Source of the DNA: Alphaproteobacteria bacterium
Lineage (GTDB): Bacteria > Pseudomonadota > Alphaproteobacteria > UBA9219 > RGZA01
Reading direction: 5' to 3'
Assembly: GCA_021732145.1 (NCBI GenBank)
Contig: JAKFVN010000033.1
Span: 1-42,512 of the forward strand
Length of the DNA stretch: 42,512 nt
The notes under the pieces are model-generated. The model was not told the DNA's origin and did not search any database. It was given only the letters and a program-made list of their open reading frames with translations. How positions within the stretch are numbered: the first letter of the stretch is position 1; each line of letters starts with the position of its first letter. Shown piece after piece: positions 8,462 to 15,590 of the stretch. The translations under genes and the position numbers were made by a program.

Positions 8462-9667
8462 TTAAAGGTTATAGGCACGCAGGCTTAACAGCCGGAATTC
8501 CGATGGTTGCCATCTGGCATTAATGTTCTCCGCAACGCATTGAAAATGAGGTTCGGCTGCTGCATCTGCTTCGCGGACAAGCAAATGGATGATTTGCGGT
8601 TGCGGGCAGGCATGAATGCGCCGGCGCGTCGAAACACAGGTGTTCTTGGAATCCACAATTCCAACGCAGATTTCGCCTTTCAAAACCTCAACCATCAATT
8701 CTGCGACCCACTGCGTTTCCTTTTGCGCACCGGTGATGAAGCGAATGGCCATCGCCGCCGTGCGGGGGTGCGGGGTGGTGGTAACCACATGCTGCGGATT
8801 ATCGGGCGGCTGGGGGCAGGTCAGAATTTCGGTGGTCTTTATCGGGAAATCTTGCCCCAATTCATAAAATCCCGTGTCACGGTCATTGATGGGGTAATGG
8901 TCATGCGCGTAGGTGAATTGGAAGGACGGCTTGTCATCCGCAGCCAATGGCGTGCGCTTTAAAACCACGTTTTCCTTATCAAGTACATGGCCGCCGCGGT
9001 AACCCCGCGCCATCAACCATTCCATCAATGCCATGCTGTCGGTGTGGCGTTGATACAGCGCGGCGTTATTGAATTCACAGATTATGGTGGGGTTAAATGA
9101 TGCAAAGGTCTGCTGCGCGCCAATCAATACATCCAGCTCATAGCTATCGACATCAATTTTGATGCAATCGACGCGGCCAATGTTATTCTCTGCCACAAAG
9201 GCATCAAGCGTGGTGAAGGGATAAACGGATTTCTCCGCTTCCTCCCCCCAGATGCGGAAAATTCTGTCTTCCTTGGTTTCCACCTTGCTGCCAATTGCGG
9301 TGCGGTGAACATGAACGTTCGTGCATTTATTATGCGCCAGATTTTGTTCCAGCATATCGGCGGTGCTGGTGGGTTCAAACGCGTGAACGATGCCAGTGCT
9401 GGCTAATTTAGAAAACAAAATGCTGTAATAGCCAATATTGGCGCCAATATCGAATATCGTCCAATCGGGCTGGATATTCTGCGCGCACCATTGCTTTGTC
9501 TGCATTTCGCAATCCGCGAAATAGACTTCAAATTGCGGGTAATAGGCAACAAGTTCAATGGGCGCAAGCCCAGGGATTGGTGTTCGAATGGCCCTCGGGC
9601 TACTCAAACGCCTCTTCCCATGAACCTTGGGTCGCTGCTTTGGAGTATTCGGTTGCGCGCGCTTCAA
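8462..9667 (-). CDS. FkbM-family methyltransferase with C-terminal extension
   Basis: SAM-dependent methyltransferase of up to 401 aa. The SAM-binding motif IFDIGANIGYYSILF begins at about residue 71, followed by the acidic loop AFEPT and CIKIDVDSYELDVL, the FkbM hallmark in the middle. Residues from about 255 onward form an extension rich in His, Pro and Arg that I do not recognise. FkbM enzymes O-methylate sugars, polyketides or glycolipids, so an envelope glycan is a reasonable but unproven substrate. The ATG at 9667 puts the first 22 codons inside the 3' end of nrdB (68-bp overlap). The conserved domain begins at about residue 35, so the true start may be later, but no good in-frame ATG or GTG was seen nearer. 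Confidence 0.78.
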   Translation of the reverse strand: MKRAQPNTPKQRPKVHGKRRLSSPRAIRTPIPGLAPIELVAYYPQFEVYFADCEMQTKQWCAQNIQPDWTIFDIGANIGYYSILFSKLASTGIVHAFEPTSTADMLEQNLAHNKCTNVHVHRTAIGSKVETKEDRIFRIWGEEAEKSVYPFTTLDAFVAENNIGRVDCIKIDVDSYELDVLIGAQQTFASFNPTIICEFNNAALYQRHTDSMALMEWLMARGYRGGHVLDKENVVLKRTPLAADDKPSFQFTYAHDHYPINDRDTGFYELGQDFPIKTTEILTCPQPPDNPQHVVTTTPHPRTAAMAIRFITGAQKETQWVAELMVEVLKGEICVGIVDSKNTCVSTRRRIHACPQPQIIHLLVREADAAAEPHFQCVAENINARWQPSEFRLLSLRAYNL

Positions 9668-10562
9668 AGAAGTTGGCGTGTTCCATACCGTTCAGCATTT
9701 CATCCATCCAAGGGAGTGGATTTTTGTCGGTCTTGTACATCGGCTGCAGGCCAAGCTGCGTTAAGCGGCGGTCGGCGATATAGCGGATGTAGTTTTTGAC
9801 TTCCTGCGCGGTGAGGCCTTCGATGGAACCCATTTCAAATGCCAAATCAATAAACGCATCTTCGTGGTGAACAATGGTGTCGCAAGATTTATAAAGTTCT
9901 TTTTGTAAATTTTCGTCCCAGACGCCTTGGTTTTCTTCAATGAAGCTGCGGAACAAACGGATGATGGATTGGCAGTGCAATGTTTCATCGCGCACCGACC
10001 ATGTAACAATTTGACCCATGCCCTTCATTTTATTGAAGCGCGGGAAGTTCATCAGAATGGCGAAGGATGCGAAAAGCTGCAGGCCTTCGGTGAAGGCGCC
10101 AAATACAGCCAATGTTTTTGCAATTTCACGCGGGTTATCGACCGTGAAGCCTTGCATATAATCGTATTTATCTTTCATTTCCTTGTACTTCAGGAATGCG
10201 GAATATTCTGCTTCCGGCATGCCGATGGTATCAAGCAAGTGGGAATAGGCGGCGATGTGCACGGTTTCCATGTTCGAGAATGCAGCGAGCATCATGCACA
10301 CTTCGGTTGGTTTGAATACACGGCTGTAATGGCGCATATAGCAATTGTTCACTTCAACATCAGCCTGCGTGAAGAAACGGAAAATCTGCGTGAGCAAATT
10401 TTGTTCGCCAGGCGTGAGTTTCTTGTGCCAGTCCTTGACGTCATCCGCGAGCGGGACTTCTTCCGGCAGCCAATGCAATTGCTGCTGCTTTTGCCAAGCT
10501 TCATAGGCCCAAGGGTAACGGAATGGTTTGTAGACAGGATTTGCGGTGAGAAGATTGGACAT
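9600..10562 (-). CDS. nrdB: Ribonucleotide reductase class Ia beta subunit NrdB
   Basis: Carries the di-iron centre and tyrosyl radical needed by NrdA to make deoxyribonucleotides; cytosolic. The 320-aa protein shows iron ligands in the expected order: an acidic residue in TQADVE (Asp68 or Glu70), Glu99 and His102 (METVH), Glu159 (TEGLQLF), and Glu193/His196 (RDETLH). The radical tyrosine is Tyr106, four residues after His102 as in the E. coli enzyme. The C-terminal tail ends WEEAFE, a short acidic peptide of the sort that docks to the alpha subunit. There is no N- or C-terminal ATP-cone. It is the third gene after nrdA and an unknown small gene on the minus strand, with a 158-bp gap before it. 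Confidence 0.95.
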   Translation of the reverse strand: MSNLLTANPVYKPFRYPWAYEAWQKQQQLHWLPEEVPLADDVKDWHKKLTPGEQNLLTQIFRFFTQADVEVNNCYMRHYSRVFKPTEVCMMLAAFSNMETVHIAAYSHLLDTIGMPEAEYSAFLKYKEMKDKYDYMQGFTVDNPREIAKTLAVFGAFTEGLQLFASFAILMNFPRFNKMKGMGQIVTWSVRDETLHCQSIIRLFRSFIEENQGVWDENLQKELYKSCDTIVHHEDAFIDLAFEMGSIEGLTAQEVKNYIRYIADRRLTQLGLQPMYKTDKNPLPWMDEMLNGMEHANFFEARATEYSKAATQGSWEEAFE

Positions 10563-10640
10563 GCGTATTCAAGGCTCTACGAAAGGGATGAAATGGATAT
10601 TCACTATCCAAGCCCTTTAGCATAGGCGATGAATCCCTCT

Positions 10641-10662
10641 GGGCACTTTAGAAAAAGCGCCC
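10641..10662 (-). other. Imperfect hairpin in the nrdB upstream gap
   Basis: The 158-bp gap between the small unknown gene and nrdB contains an inverted repeat with arms GGGC.CTTT and AAAG.GCCC around loop AGAA and one mismatched pair. There is no T-run on the minus strand, so it is not a terminator for the nrd transcript; it could be a processing or attenuation element. Nothing else is evident in the gap. Confidence 0.35.
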
Positions 10663-10720
10663 TTTATGCCTGATTCGTGTGAGTATTTTTGTGGTAGGTT
10701 TGTGGGTAATTGTAGCGGGT

Positions 10721-11059
10721 TTATTCGCTGTCGATTTTGCCAGCGCGCTGCAAGCGACCCAGAATATCAAGACACCATTCAACTTCTACTTCAGCAAGCT
10801 GTGTCTTTTCTTGATCGGAGTATTGGGCCTTTTGCTCATGGGCAATATGACGGAACATGCGCAATGCTTCGAATGCAGCAAGGTAAGACATATCGCGTCC
10901 TTCCTGCGTTAATTCAGGAAGCTTTTCGCCAAGTTGTTTCTTAACAGCTTTTTGCAGCAGGGCAGATGTATCAACCACAATCTCCTGACGGAAATCGATC
11001 ATGGTGTTTGGAGTATTTGGCAGAAGTGACATTGACTTACCAGTGTGGGACTTTTCCAT
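10721..11059 (-). CDS. Unknown small protein encoded between nrdA and nrdB
   Basis: I do not recognise this 112-aa protein. It looks soluble and largely helical from residue 20 onward, with heptad-like stretches (ALLQKAVKKQLGEKLPEL, AEVEVEWCLDILGRLQRAG), one Cys and no signal peptide or membrane segment. It lies in the nrd run, 68 bp after nrdA and 158 bp before nrdB, on the same strand. The ATG at 11059 has a purine-rich AGAGAAAGAG stretch upstream; a second ATG at 11032 is possible. Its place between the two reductase subunits suggests an accessory or regulatory role, but this is inference only. Confidence 0.65.
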   Translation of the reverse strand: MEKSHTGKSMSLLPNTPNTMIDFRQEIVVDTSALLQKAVKKQLGEKLPELTQEGRDMSYLAAFEALRMFRHIAHEQKAQYSDQEKTQLAEVEVEWCLDILGRLQRAGKIDSE

Positions 11060-11127
11060 TTGGTACTCTTTCTCTACACTTTTTGAGTTTTAACCAACCA
11101 TACATACCCGTTAACAAATTCAGTATA

Positions 11128-13041
11128 TCACTGACAGGCTAGGCATTCCTCGTATTTATTACTTTCATCATTATTTTCATGATTTTGAGGCTGCGTCATT
11201 GATGCTGCTGCACTTGCAAGAGCGAGACCAACACCCATTGGGAGCCTTGGTTCGTCATTTGCAGCGTATTTGGCAGGGCCCGAAGCGCTGAAGTTAACCT
11301 TTGCCGATTCCACGCTTTCCGCACGCTGGATGGAGCGTGAGCGGCAGTAATAAAGGCTCTTCACGCCTTTCTTCCATGCCTGGAAGTGGATTTGATGCAG
11401 GTCTTTCTTGTGAACGTTTGCGGCTAAGAAAATGTTCAAGCTCTGTGCCTGGCAAATAAACGGCGCGCGGTCACCGGCAAGTTCAATCACCCAGCGTTGA
11501 TCAATTTCAAATGCAGTTTTGAAAACAGTCTTTTCATGCTCATCAAGGAAGTCGAGATGCTGCACCGAGCCTTCGTTCGTCGTAATGCTGCTCCATGTCG
11601 CTTCATCATTGCGGCCATGTTTTTCCAACGCTGCTTCCAGATACTTATTGCGAACAGGGAAGGAGCCGGAGAGTGTTTTGTGCGTAAATGAGTTGCCCAC
11701 GATTGGCTCAATGCCCGGTGAAGCACCGCCGCAAATGATGGAGATAGATGCCGTTGGTGCAATCGCAATCTTGTTAGAGAAGCGTTCCATGATGCCGTAA
11801 TCCTTGGCATCGGGGCATGGGCCCTTGGTTTCAGCAAGCATTTGGGATGCTGCATCTGCATGACGCTTAATGTGGCTGAACATGCGCTTGTTCCACACCT
11901 TCGCCATCACAGATTCCCAAGGAACATTTTGGGCCTGCAGGAAGGAGTGGAAACCCATCACGCCCAGACCGATGGAACGTTCACGCATCGCTGCGTATTT
12001 TGCGCGGGCCATATGGCTTGGCGCTTTTTCAATAAAGTCTTGCAGAACATTATCAAGGAAGCGCAAGCAATCCGACACGAATGTCGGATGGTCTTGCCAT
12101 TCCAAGAAGTATTCGAGGTTGAGTGAGGAGAGGCAGCACACAGCAGTACGTTGTTCGCCAAAACGGTCGATACCAGTGGGCAAGGTGATTTCACTGCAAA
12201 GGTTTGACATCTTCACGTTCAAACCAGCCAACTTGTGGTGTTCGGGGATAGCGCGGTTCACATGGTCAATGAACAGCATGTAAGGTTCGCCCGTTTCAAT
12301 ACGTGCGGTCAAAATTCTAATCCATAAGCCACGTGCGGAAATACGGCGGATAATGCTGCCATCTTTCGGGCTGGTTAAACCCCATTCTTCATCGTTTTCT
12401 ACTGCGCGCATGAATGCATCTGGAATTACGATGCCGTGGTGCAGATTCAGTGATTTGCGGTTTGAATCGCCGCCGGTTGGGCGACGCATTTCAATAAATT
12501 CTTCAATTTCAGGATGGCTTACAGGCAGGTAAGTCGCAGCCGAACCGCGGCGCAAGCTGCCTTGGCTGATCGCGAGGGTGAGCGCATCCATTACTTTGAT
12601 GAAGGGCATAATGCCGGATGTTTTACCGCCGCCTTTTACCTTTTCGCCGATGGAGCGCAGGTTACCCCAATAGCTGCCGATACCGCCGCCATTGGATGCC
12701 AGCCATACGTTTTCATTCCAAAGACCAACAATGCCATCAAGGCTGTCTGATGCTTCATTCAGAAAGCAGGAAATAGGAAGGCCGCGTTCGGTGCCGCCAT
12801 TGCTGAGAACGGGGGTGGCGGGCATGAACCACAGATTGCTGATATAATCGTACATACGCTGCGCATGGGCCGTATCATCGGCATATTGCATGGAAACGCG
12901 CGCGAACATGTCCTGCGGGTCTTCGTTTTGTATAAGATAGCGGTCAGCCAGGGTCGCCTGGCCAAATGCGGTCAAACGGCTGTTCCGTGAGCGATCAATG
13001 ATGACTTTGGGGCCTTGTTCAACTTGTACGATATCAAACAT
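11128..13041 (-). CDS. nrdA: Ribonucleotide reductase class Ia alpha subunit NrdA, lacking ATP-cone
   Basis: Catalytic subunit that reduces ribonucleoside diphosphates. The 637-aa protein is shorter than E. coli NrdA (about 760). Visible catalytic residues: Cys92 in PISCFL (one redox Cys), Asn280, Cys282 and Glu284 in SNLCSEI (thiyl radical and acid/base), a second redox Cys at 302 or 303 (VCCLSS), the radical-relay tyrosine pair in SLYYCRS, and a C-terminal ECLACQ cysteine pair that would be re-reduced by thioredoxin or glutaredoxin. The N-terminus begins almost directly with the substrate domain; the roughly 90-residue ATP-cone that mediates dATP shut-off is not present. The start at 13041 is supported by AGGAGA just upstream. 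It is the first gene of the nrd run. Confidence 0.95.
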   Translation of the reverse strand: MFDIVQVEQGPKVIIDRSRNSRLTAFGQATLADRYLIQNEDPQDMFARVSMQYADDTAHAQRMYDYISNLWFMPATPVLSNGGTERGLPISCFLNEASDSLDGIVGLWNENVWLASNGGGIGSYWGNLRSIGEKVKGGGKTSGIMPFIKVMDALTLAISQGSLRRGSAATYLPVSHPEIEEFIEMRRPTGGDSNRKSLNLHHGIVIPDAFMRAVENDEEWGLTSPKDGSIIRRISARGLWIRILTARIETGEPYMLFIDHVNRAIPEHHKLAGLNVKMSNLCSEITLPTGIDRFGEQRTAVCCLSSLNLEYFLEWQDHPTFVSDCLRFLDNVLQDFIEKAPSHMARAKYAAMRERSIGLGVMGFHSFLQAQNVPWESVMAKVWNKRMFSHIKRHADAASQMLAETKGPCPDAKDYGIMERFSNKIAIAPTASISIICGGASPGIEPIVGNSFTHKTLSGSFPVRNKYLEAALEKHGRNDEATWSSITTNEGSVQHLDFLDEHEKTVFKTAFEIDQRWVIELAGDRAPFICQAQSLNIFLAANVHKKDLHQIHFQAWKKGVKSLYYCRSRSIQRAESVESAKVNFSASGPAKYAANDEPRLPMGVGLALASAAASMTQPQNHENNDESNKYEECLACQ

Positions 13042-13364
13042 GTGCCTGTTCTCCTGACGTTAAATAGCGGTTTCGTAGAAAACCGCGTCCGAATCAAATC
13101 GGAAGGTTAAGTCTGCGGCAAAAGCAAAGAGCAACAAAGCTTTGTTTTTGCTATGATTTTGGATAGAATTTGGTGTGGTCTTTGTTCTGCCGGAGAAGAT
13201 TCCCTTCGCTTCGAACAGGGTCGCAAGCGCATTATTCAGGGGAAGTCCCCAGCTTTCTGCACAGCTCTGTTGAATGGTTGGGTCGCTATTTTTTAGTGGG
13301 TTTTTCAATGGTTTTCCTATGGGCAGAAGGCTTATTAGTCTTAGGGGCAGTTAAATCCTTAATT

Positions 13365-13373
13365 TTATCCACG
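13365..13373 (+). promoter_or_regulatory. DnaA box, one mismatch
   Basis: TTATCCACG differs from TTATCCACA only in the last base. It is 26 bp before a perfect box in the opposite orientation. Confidence 0.55.
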
Positions 13374-13390
13374 GGCTTGTACTAAATGAC

Positions 13391-13399
13391 TGTGGATAA
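13391..13399 (-). promoter_or_regulatory. DnaA box, perfect
   Basis: TGTGGATAA is the exact complement of the consensus TTATCCACA. With the box at 13365 it forms a head-to-head pair about 350 bp upstream of the nrdA start. DnaA is known to bind the nrdAB promoter in E. coli. Confidence 0.65.
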
Positions 13400-13700
13400 G
13401 TTCAAAACATACCACATCTTGTGCCCGAAGGAACGCATCATACCAAACATAGTCCCCCTGTCACCTGCTAAACACACCATTCCGCATACAGAAAAATACA
13501 GGAGTAATGGTAGAGGTCGTTTGATTTTGTTCAAAAAAAGGCAGACTCAAAATCCGAATTTCTTGTGGAAGAAACCAGGAAAACAAAAAAAGTAAAAAAC
13601 ACATATGGAAAGTGCTTGAAGATTTCCTGACATCGGTTGCGTTCAATAAATACCGATAGAATATTTATGGCTACGTGCGACAGCATGGGGAATGGTTCGA

Positions 13701-13772
13701 GAGTCGTTCTCCAGAATCTACCCGGAATCCATGAGCTTCATGATTCTGAGATAGGGCAGGTAGGGAAGATTC
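13701..13772. promoter_or_regulatory. Cluster of five GANTC (CcrM-type) methylation sites
   Basis: GANTC occurs at 13701, 13714, 13725, 13742 and 13768; two more follow at 13909 and 13925. Random expectation is about one per 256 bp, so five in 72 bp is a strong local excess. In many alphaproteobacteria GANTC is methylated by CcrM and read by GcrA at cell-cycle promoters and origins. Confidence 0.6.
13725..13746. repeat. Inverted repeat with GANTC at both ends
   Basis: Arms GAATC-C-ATGA and TCAT-GATTC around a GCT loop; one unpaired C in the left arm. Each outer end is a GANTC site. It lacks a T-run, so it is not a terminator; a protein-binding operator is more likely. Confidence 0.5.
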
Positions 13773-13820
13773 TCAATATCTTGGTTTGTTCTTCTATTTA
13801 ACGAAATATTAACCAAGTTG

Positions 13821-13868
13821 TTACAAGATGTGGCCACTAAATCATGTGGATAACTCTATATATAGTAG
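13821..13868. promoter_or_regulatory. Pair of NrdR-like boxes 32 bp apart
   Basis: The right box has core CTATATATAG (13856-13865), a perfect palindrome and a full match to the NrdR core CwATATATwG. The left box core CAAGATGTGG (13824-13833) matches 7 of 10. The start-to-start distance of 32 bp equals the three-turn spacing typical of paired NrdR boxes. NrdR is an ATP-cone repressor of ribonucleotide reductase genes. The pair is 780 bp from nrdA and 111-155 bp before a small plus-strand gene, so the target is uncertain. Confidence 0.55.
13845..13853 (-). promoter_or_regulatory. Perfect DnaA box between the NrdR-like boxes
   Basis: TGTGGATAA lies almost entirely in the 16-bp spacer between the two NrdR-like boxes, touching the right one. 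Competition or cooperation between DnaA and NrdR here would link replication initiation to nucleotide supply. Confidence 0.65.
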
Positions 13869-13978
13869 GTATAGAACAAAGGTAAAACAATGGCTTGGGG
13901 TGTTGATGGAATCGGGATCGACGGGATTCTGAAGGCCAGTACAAGAAGATAAAGAATAAACGTGGAAGGACAAAAACC

Positions 13979-14170
13979 ATGGATACAGATTTCAAATCAC
14001 TGGAAAAGCGCTACGGCACGTCGCTCGCCATGAAGATTTGCGAGGAAATCGCCAAAGCCGAACAGCGCCATTTCAACTATTACAACGCCAATCTTGCGCT
14101 GCGTTCGATGAAGCGCGTCTCTGATTATGATGTTGACCATCTGGATATGCCGCAAACCCGCGTTGCATAA
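13979..14170 (+). CDS. Unrecognised 63-residue protein
   Basis: I do not recognise this protein. It is hydrophilic, probably mostly helical (residues 5-45), charged, with one Cys and no signal peptide or membrane segment. The gene has a strong ribosome-binding site, GGAAGGA, 8 bases before ATG, and an 8-bp terminator stem that begins in its last codons. Its codons look like those of neighbouring genes. Upstream are the NrdR-like pair and a perfect DnaA box, so it may be a nucleotide- or replication-controlled small protein. Function unknown. Confidence 0.65.
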   Translation: MDTDFKSLEKRYGTSLAMKICEEIAKAEQRHFNYYNANLALRSMKRVSDYDVDHLDMPQTRVA

Positions 14171-14181
14171 CTGCGGGTTTT
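14154..14181 (+). terminator. Intrinsic terminator overlapping the small gene's stop codon
   Basis: Perfect 8-bp stem AAACCCGC (14154-14161) / GCGGGTTT (14173-14180) with an 11-base loop, followed by another T. The stop codon TAA (14168-14170) is in the loop. Confidence 0.7.
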
Positions 14182-14334
14182 CGATATCGAACCATTCAAA
14201 AAGTCTATTTTGAGTTCATTTTACCCAATAAAATCCACAATAAGTTAATATATTAATCTTTATAGCTTCTTTTTATATCCATTTTGATTACTTTTCTGTT
14301 GCTTTTTAAATCCGGTTCCATTACAAAACTGCTC

Positions 14335-14368
14335 GCACGGTGACTGATACTCGAAGCCGTGCTTTTTT
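14335..14368 (+). terminator. Intrinsic terminator
   Basis: Stem GCACGG (14335-14340) / CCGTGC (14357-14362), 16-base loop, then six T (14363-14368). There is no open frame just before it, so it would end a short RNA or a read-through transcript. Confidence 0.65.
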
Positions 14369-14385
14369 AGCTTTTAGATTCTGCG

Positions 14386-14504
14386 TTTGGGATGTGGTCC
14401 TGCTTAGACGCAATGATGAGTAGGACTTGTTTCCTTATTTATTTATCTATCCCAAAAGCAAAACTTTTATAACCCCGGTGGCGTTAGCCCCCGGGGATTT
14501 TTTT
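14386..14504 (+). ncRNA. Candidate structured small RNA ending in a terminator
   Basis: Between two terminators the plus strand can form a perfect 8-bp outer helix TTTGGGAT (14386-14393) / ATCCCAAA (14449-14456) enclosing a second helix GGTCCT (14396-14401) / AGGACT (14422-14427), then the terminator at 14473-14504. I match it to no known RNA family. A leader of prmC is the alternative, but the terminator would cut it off 50 bp before that gene. Confidence 0.4.
14473..14504 (+). terminator. Strong intrinsic terminator before prmC
   Basis: Stem CCCCGG (14473-14478) / CCGGGG (14491-14496), continued inside by GGC/GCC around a GTTA tetraloop with one mismatch, followed by A and seven T (14498-14504). 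Confidence 0.8.
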
Positions 14505-14553
14505 GTCCTGATTTTTTTTGTTTTATTCACGCGTTGCATGCTAACTCAAAGGC

Positions 14554-15471
14554 ATGACCACGTTTCGCGAAATACTTCAGGATGCAACGCAGCGCTTACA
14601 GGTGGCTGGGGTTTATAGCCCGGATGCCGATGCAGCCATTATCATCAGCGCCATTTTAAAAACCACGCGCGAGCATCTGAAAGACATGCTGGATGAGCAG
14701 GTGCAGCCCGATGTGCATGCCAAAATCATGCAAGCGGTGCAGCAGCGCGAGAACCGCATGCCCATTGCGCGCATCTTTGGTCACACCATGTTCCGCGGCA
14801 TCAGCATTCAAACGGGCGACGGCGTATTCGAGCCATGCATTGAAACCGAAACGCTGATTGAACATCTGCATCTCGCGCTTGAAAAAAATCCGCATAAGGG
14901 CGCGCTGCGCGTGCTGGATATCGGAACGGGCACGGGCTGCTTATTATTATCTGCATTAAATGAAGTGCCGCATGCGACCGGCGTTGGTGTTGATATTGCC
15001 GATGAAGCGGTGGCGCTGGCATCGCACAATGCGGTGGCCAGCGGGGTAGGCGGGCGCGCCGAATTCCGCAAAGGCAATTGGGTGGAAAATGTGCAGGAAA
15101 CATTTGATATCGTGCTTTGCAACCCGCCATTTGTTCCAAGTGATTTGATTTCTACACTGGTGCCAGAAGTAAAATCCCATGATCCCAAAGCATCGCTGGA
15201 CGGCGGAAAAGATGGGCTGCGGTTTTACCGCCAACTGACGCGTGATTTTTTAAATGTCAGCCATGCGGGCAGCATCGGCATCTTTCATGTCAGCATGACT
15301 TTCATCGAACAGGTGAAACGCATCTTCCAAAAGGCGGGATATGGAAGCGTGGAGGTGTGCCGGAACTATTACGGCGTGCCGATGGGGGTGATTGTGCTGC
15401 GTGACAGTTACCGCGAGGCCCCGAATATATGGCAACAAATTGCCGGAATGGTTGCATCAAAGCGCCGCTAA
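14554..15471 (+). CDS. prmC: Peptide chain release factor N5-glutamine methyltransferase PrmC
   Basis: Methylates the GGQ glutamine of release factors RF1/RF2; cytosolic. The 305-aa protein has an N-terminal helical domain (about 1-80), the SAM-binding motif VLDIGTGTGCLLLSAL in the middle and the catalytic NPPF motif (VLCNPPFVPSDL; most family members have NPPY). The NPPF variant also occurs in other N5-type methyltransferases, so a related class I methyltransferase cannot be excluded, but length and domain order fit PrmC. It begins 50 bp after a strong terminator, so its promoter should be in that short stretch or the next gene upstream reads through. Confidence 0.8.
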   Translation: MTTFREILQDATQRLQVAGVYSPDADAAIIISAILKTTREHLKDMLDEQVQPDVHAKIMQAVQQRENRMPIARIFGHTMFRGISIQTGDGVFEPCIETETLIEHLHLALEKNPHKGALRVLDIGTGTGCLLLSALNEVPHATGVGVDIADEAVALASHNAVASGVGGRAEFRKGNWVENVQETFDIVLCNPPFVPSDLISTLVPEVKSHDPKASLDGGKDGLRFYRQLTRDFLNVSHAGSIGIFHVSMTFIEQVKRIFQKAGYGSVEVCRNYYGVPMGVIVLRDSYREAPNIWQQIAGMVASKRR

Positions 15472-15542
15472 CCCCCTAGAAAATTAGAAAAAAGAGCAGG
15501 CTATCTACCATTTGCCTTGCAAAGCGGAGTTATGCTAGTTAA

Positions 15543-15571
15543 TTGACCCACTTGGGGAAATACTGTATCAA
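15543..15571 (+). promoter_or_regulatory. Candidate sigma-70 promoter for ispH-hpnH
   Basis: TTGACC (15543-15548) and TATCAA (15566-15571) are separated by exactly 17 bp, 44 bp before the ispH ATG. It matches 5/6 and 4/6 of the consensus hexamers. Confidence 0.5.
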
Positions 15572-15590
15572 TTTGGTACTGATTAAAGGT

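Larger units (their letters stand above)
13042..13978. other. 937-bp non-coding region upstream of nrdA
   Basis: No convincing gene lies here: the open frames are short, use weak starts and do not look like proteins. It lies between the divergent nrdA (minus) and a small plus-strand gene. What it does hold, itemised separately, is three DnaA boxes, a pair of NrdR-like boxes, seven GANTC sites within 229 bp and an inverted repeat. Several stretches are AT-rich (13480-13620). This is far longer than a normal promoter region in this tightly packed window, and it may be a regulatory hub or a replication-related site. Confidence 0.75.
14171..14553. other. 383-bp AT-rich gap with two further terminators
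   Basis: No protein gene is supported here. It contains an AT-rich tract (14200-14320) with a 12-bp palindrome TTAATATATTAA at 14245-14256, a weak DnaA-box-like AAATCCACA at 14231, and two strong intrinsic terminators about 110 bp apart. The terminators imply that one or two short untranslated transcripts are made here. It ends at prmC. Confidence 0.6.

Noticed and set aside
9927-10625. Plus-strand frame of 232 codons across nrdB
   Set aside because: Antisense shadow of nrdB; no start signal or protein character.
13060-13308. 82-codon minus frame just upstream of nrdA
   Set aside because: TTG start, no recognisable protein character, and it overlaps the regulatory region; probably leader sequence.
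13386-13646. Open frames on both strands in the nrdA upstream region
   Set aside because: Low-complexity, AT-rich, opposite-strand overlaps, no good starts.
13809-13823. CtrA-like site TTAA-N7-GTTA
   Set aside because: Only one half-site matches well; the second half is 2 of 4.
13906-13932. Short similarity to the tmRNA 5' region (TCGACGGGATT)
   Set aside because: The 11-base match is suggestive, but no acceptor-stem partner, tag reading frame or T-arm was found nearby on either strand. A covariance search (RF00023, RF01849) would settle it.
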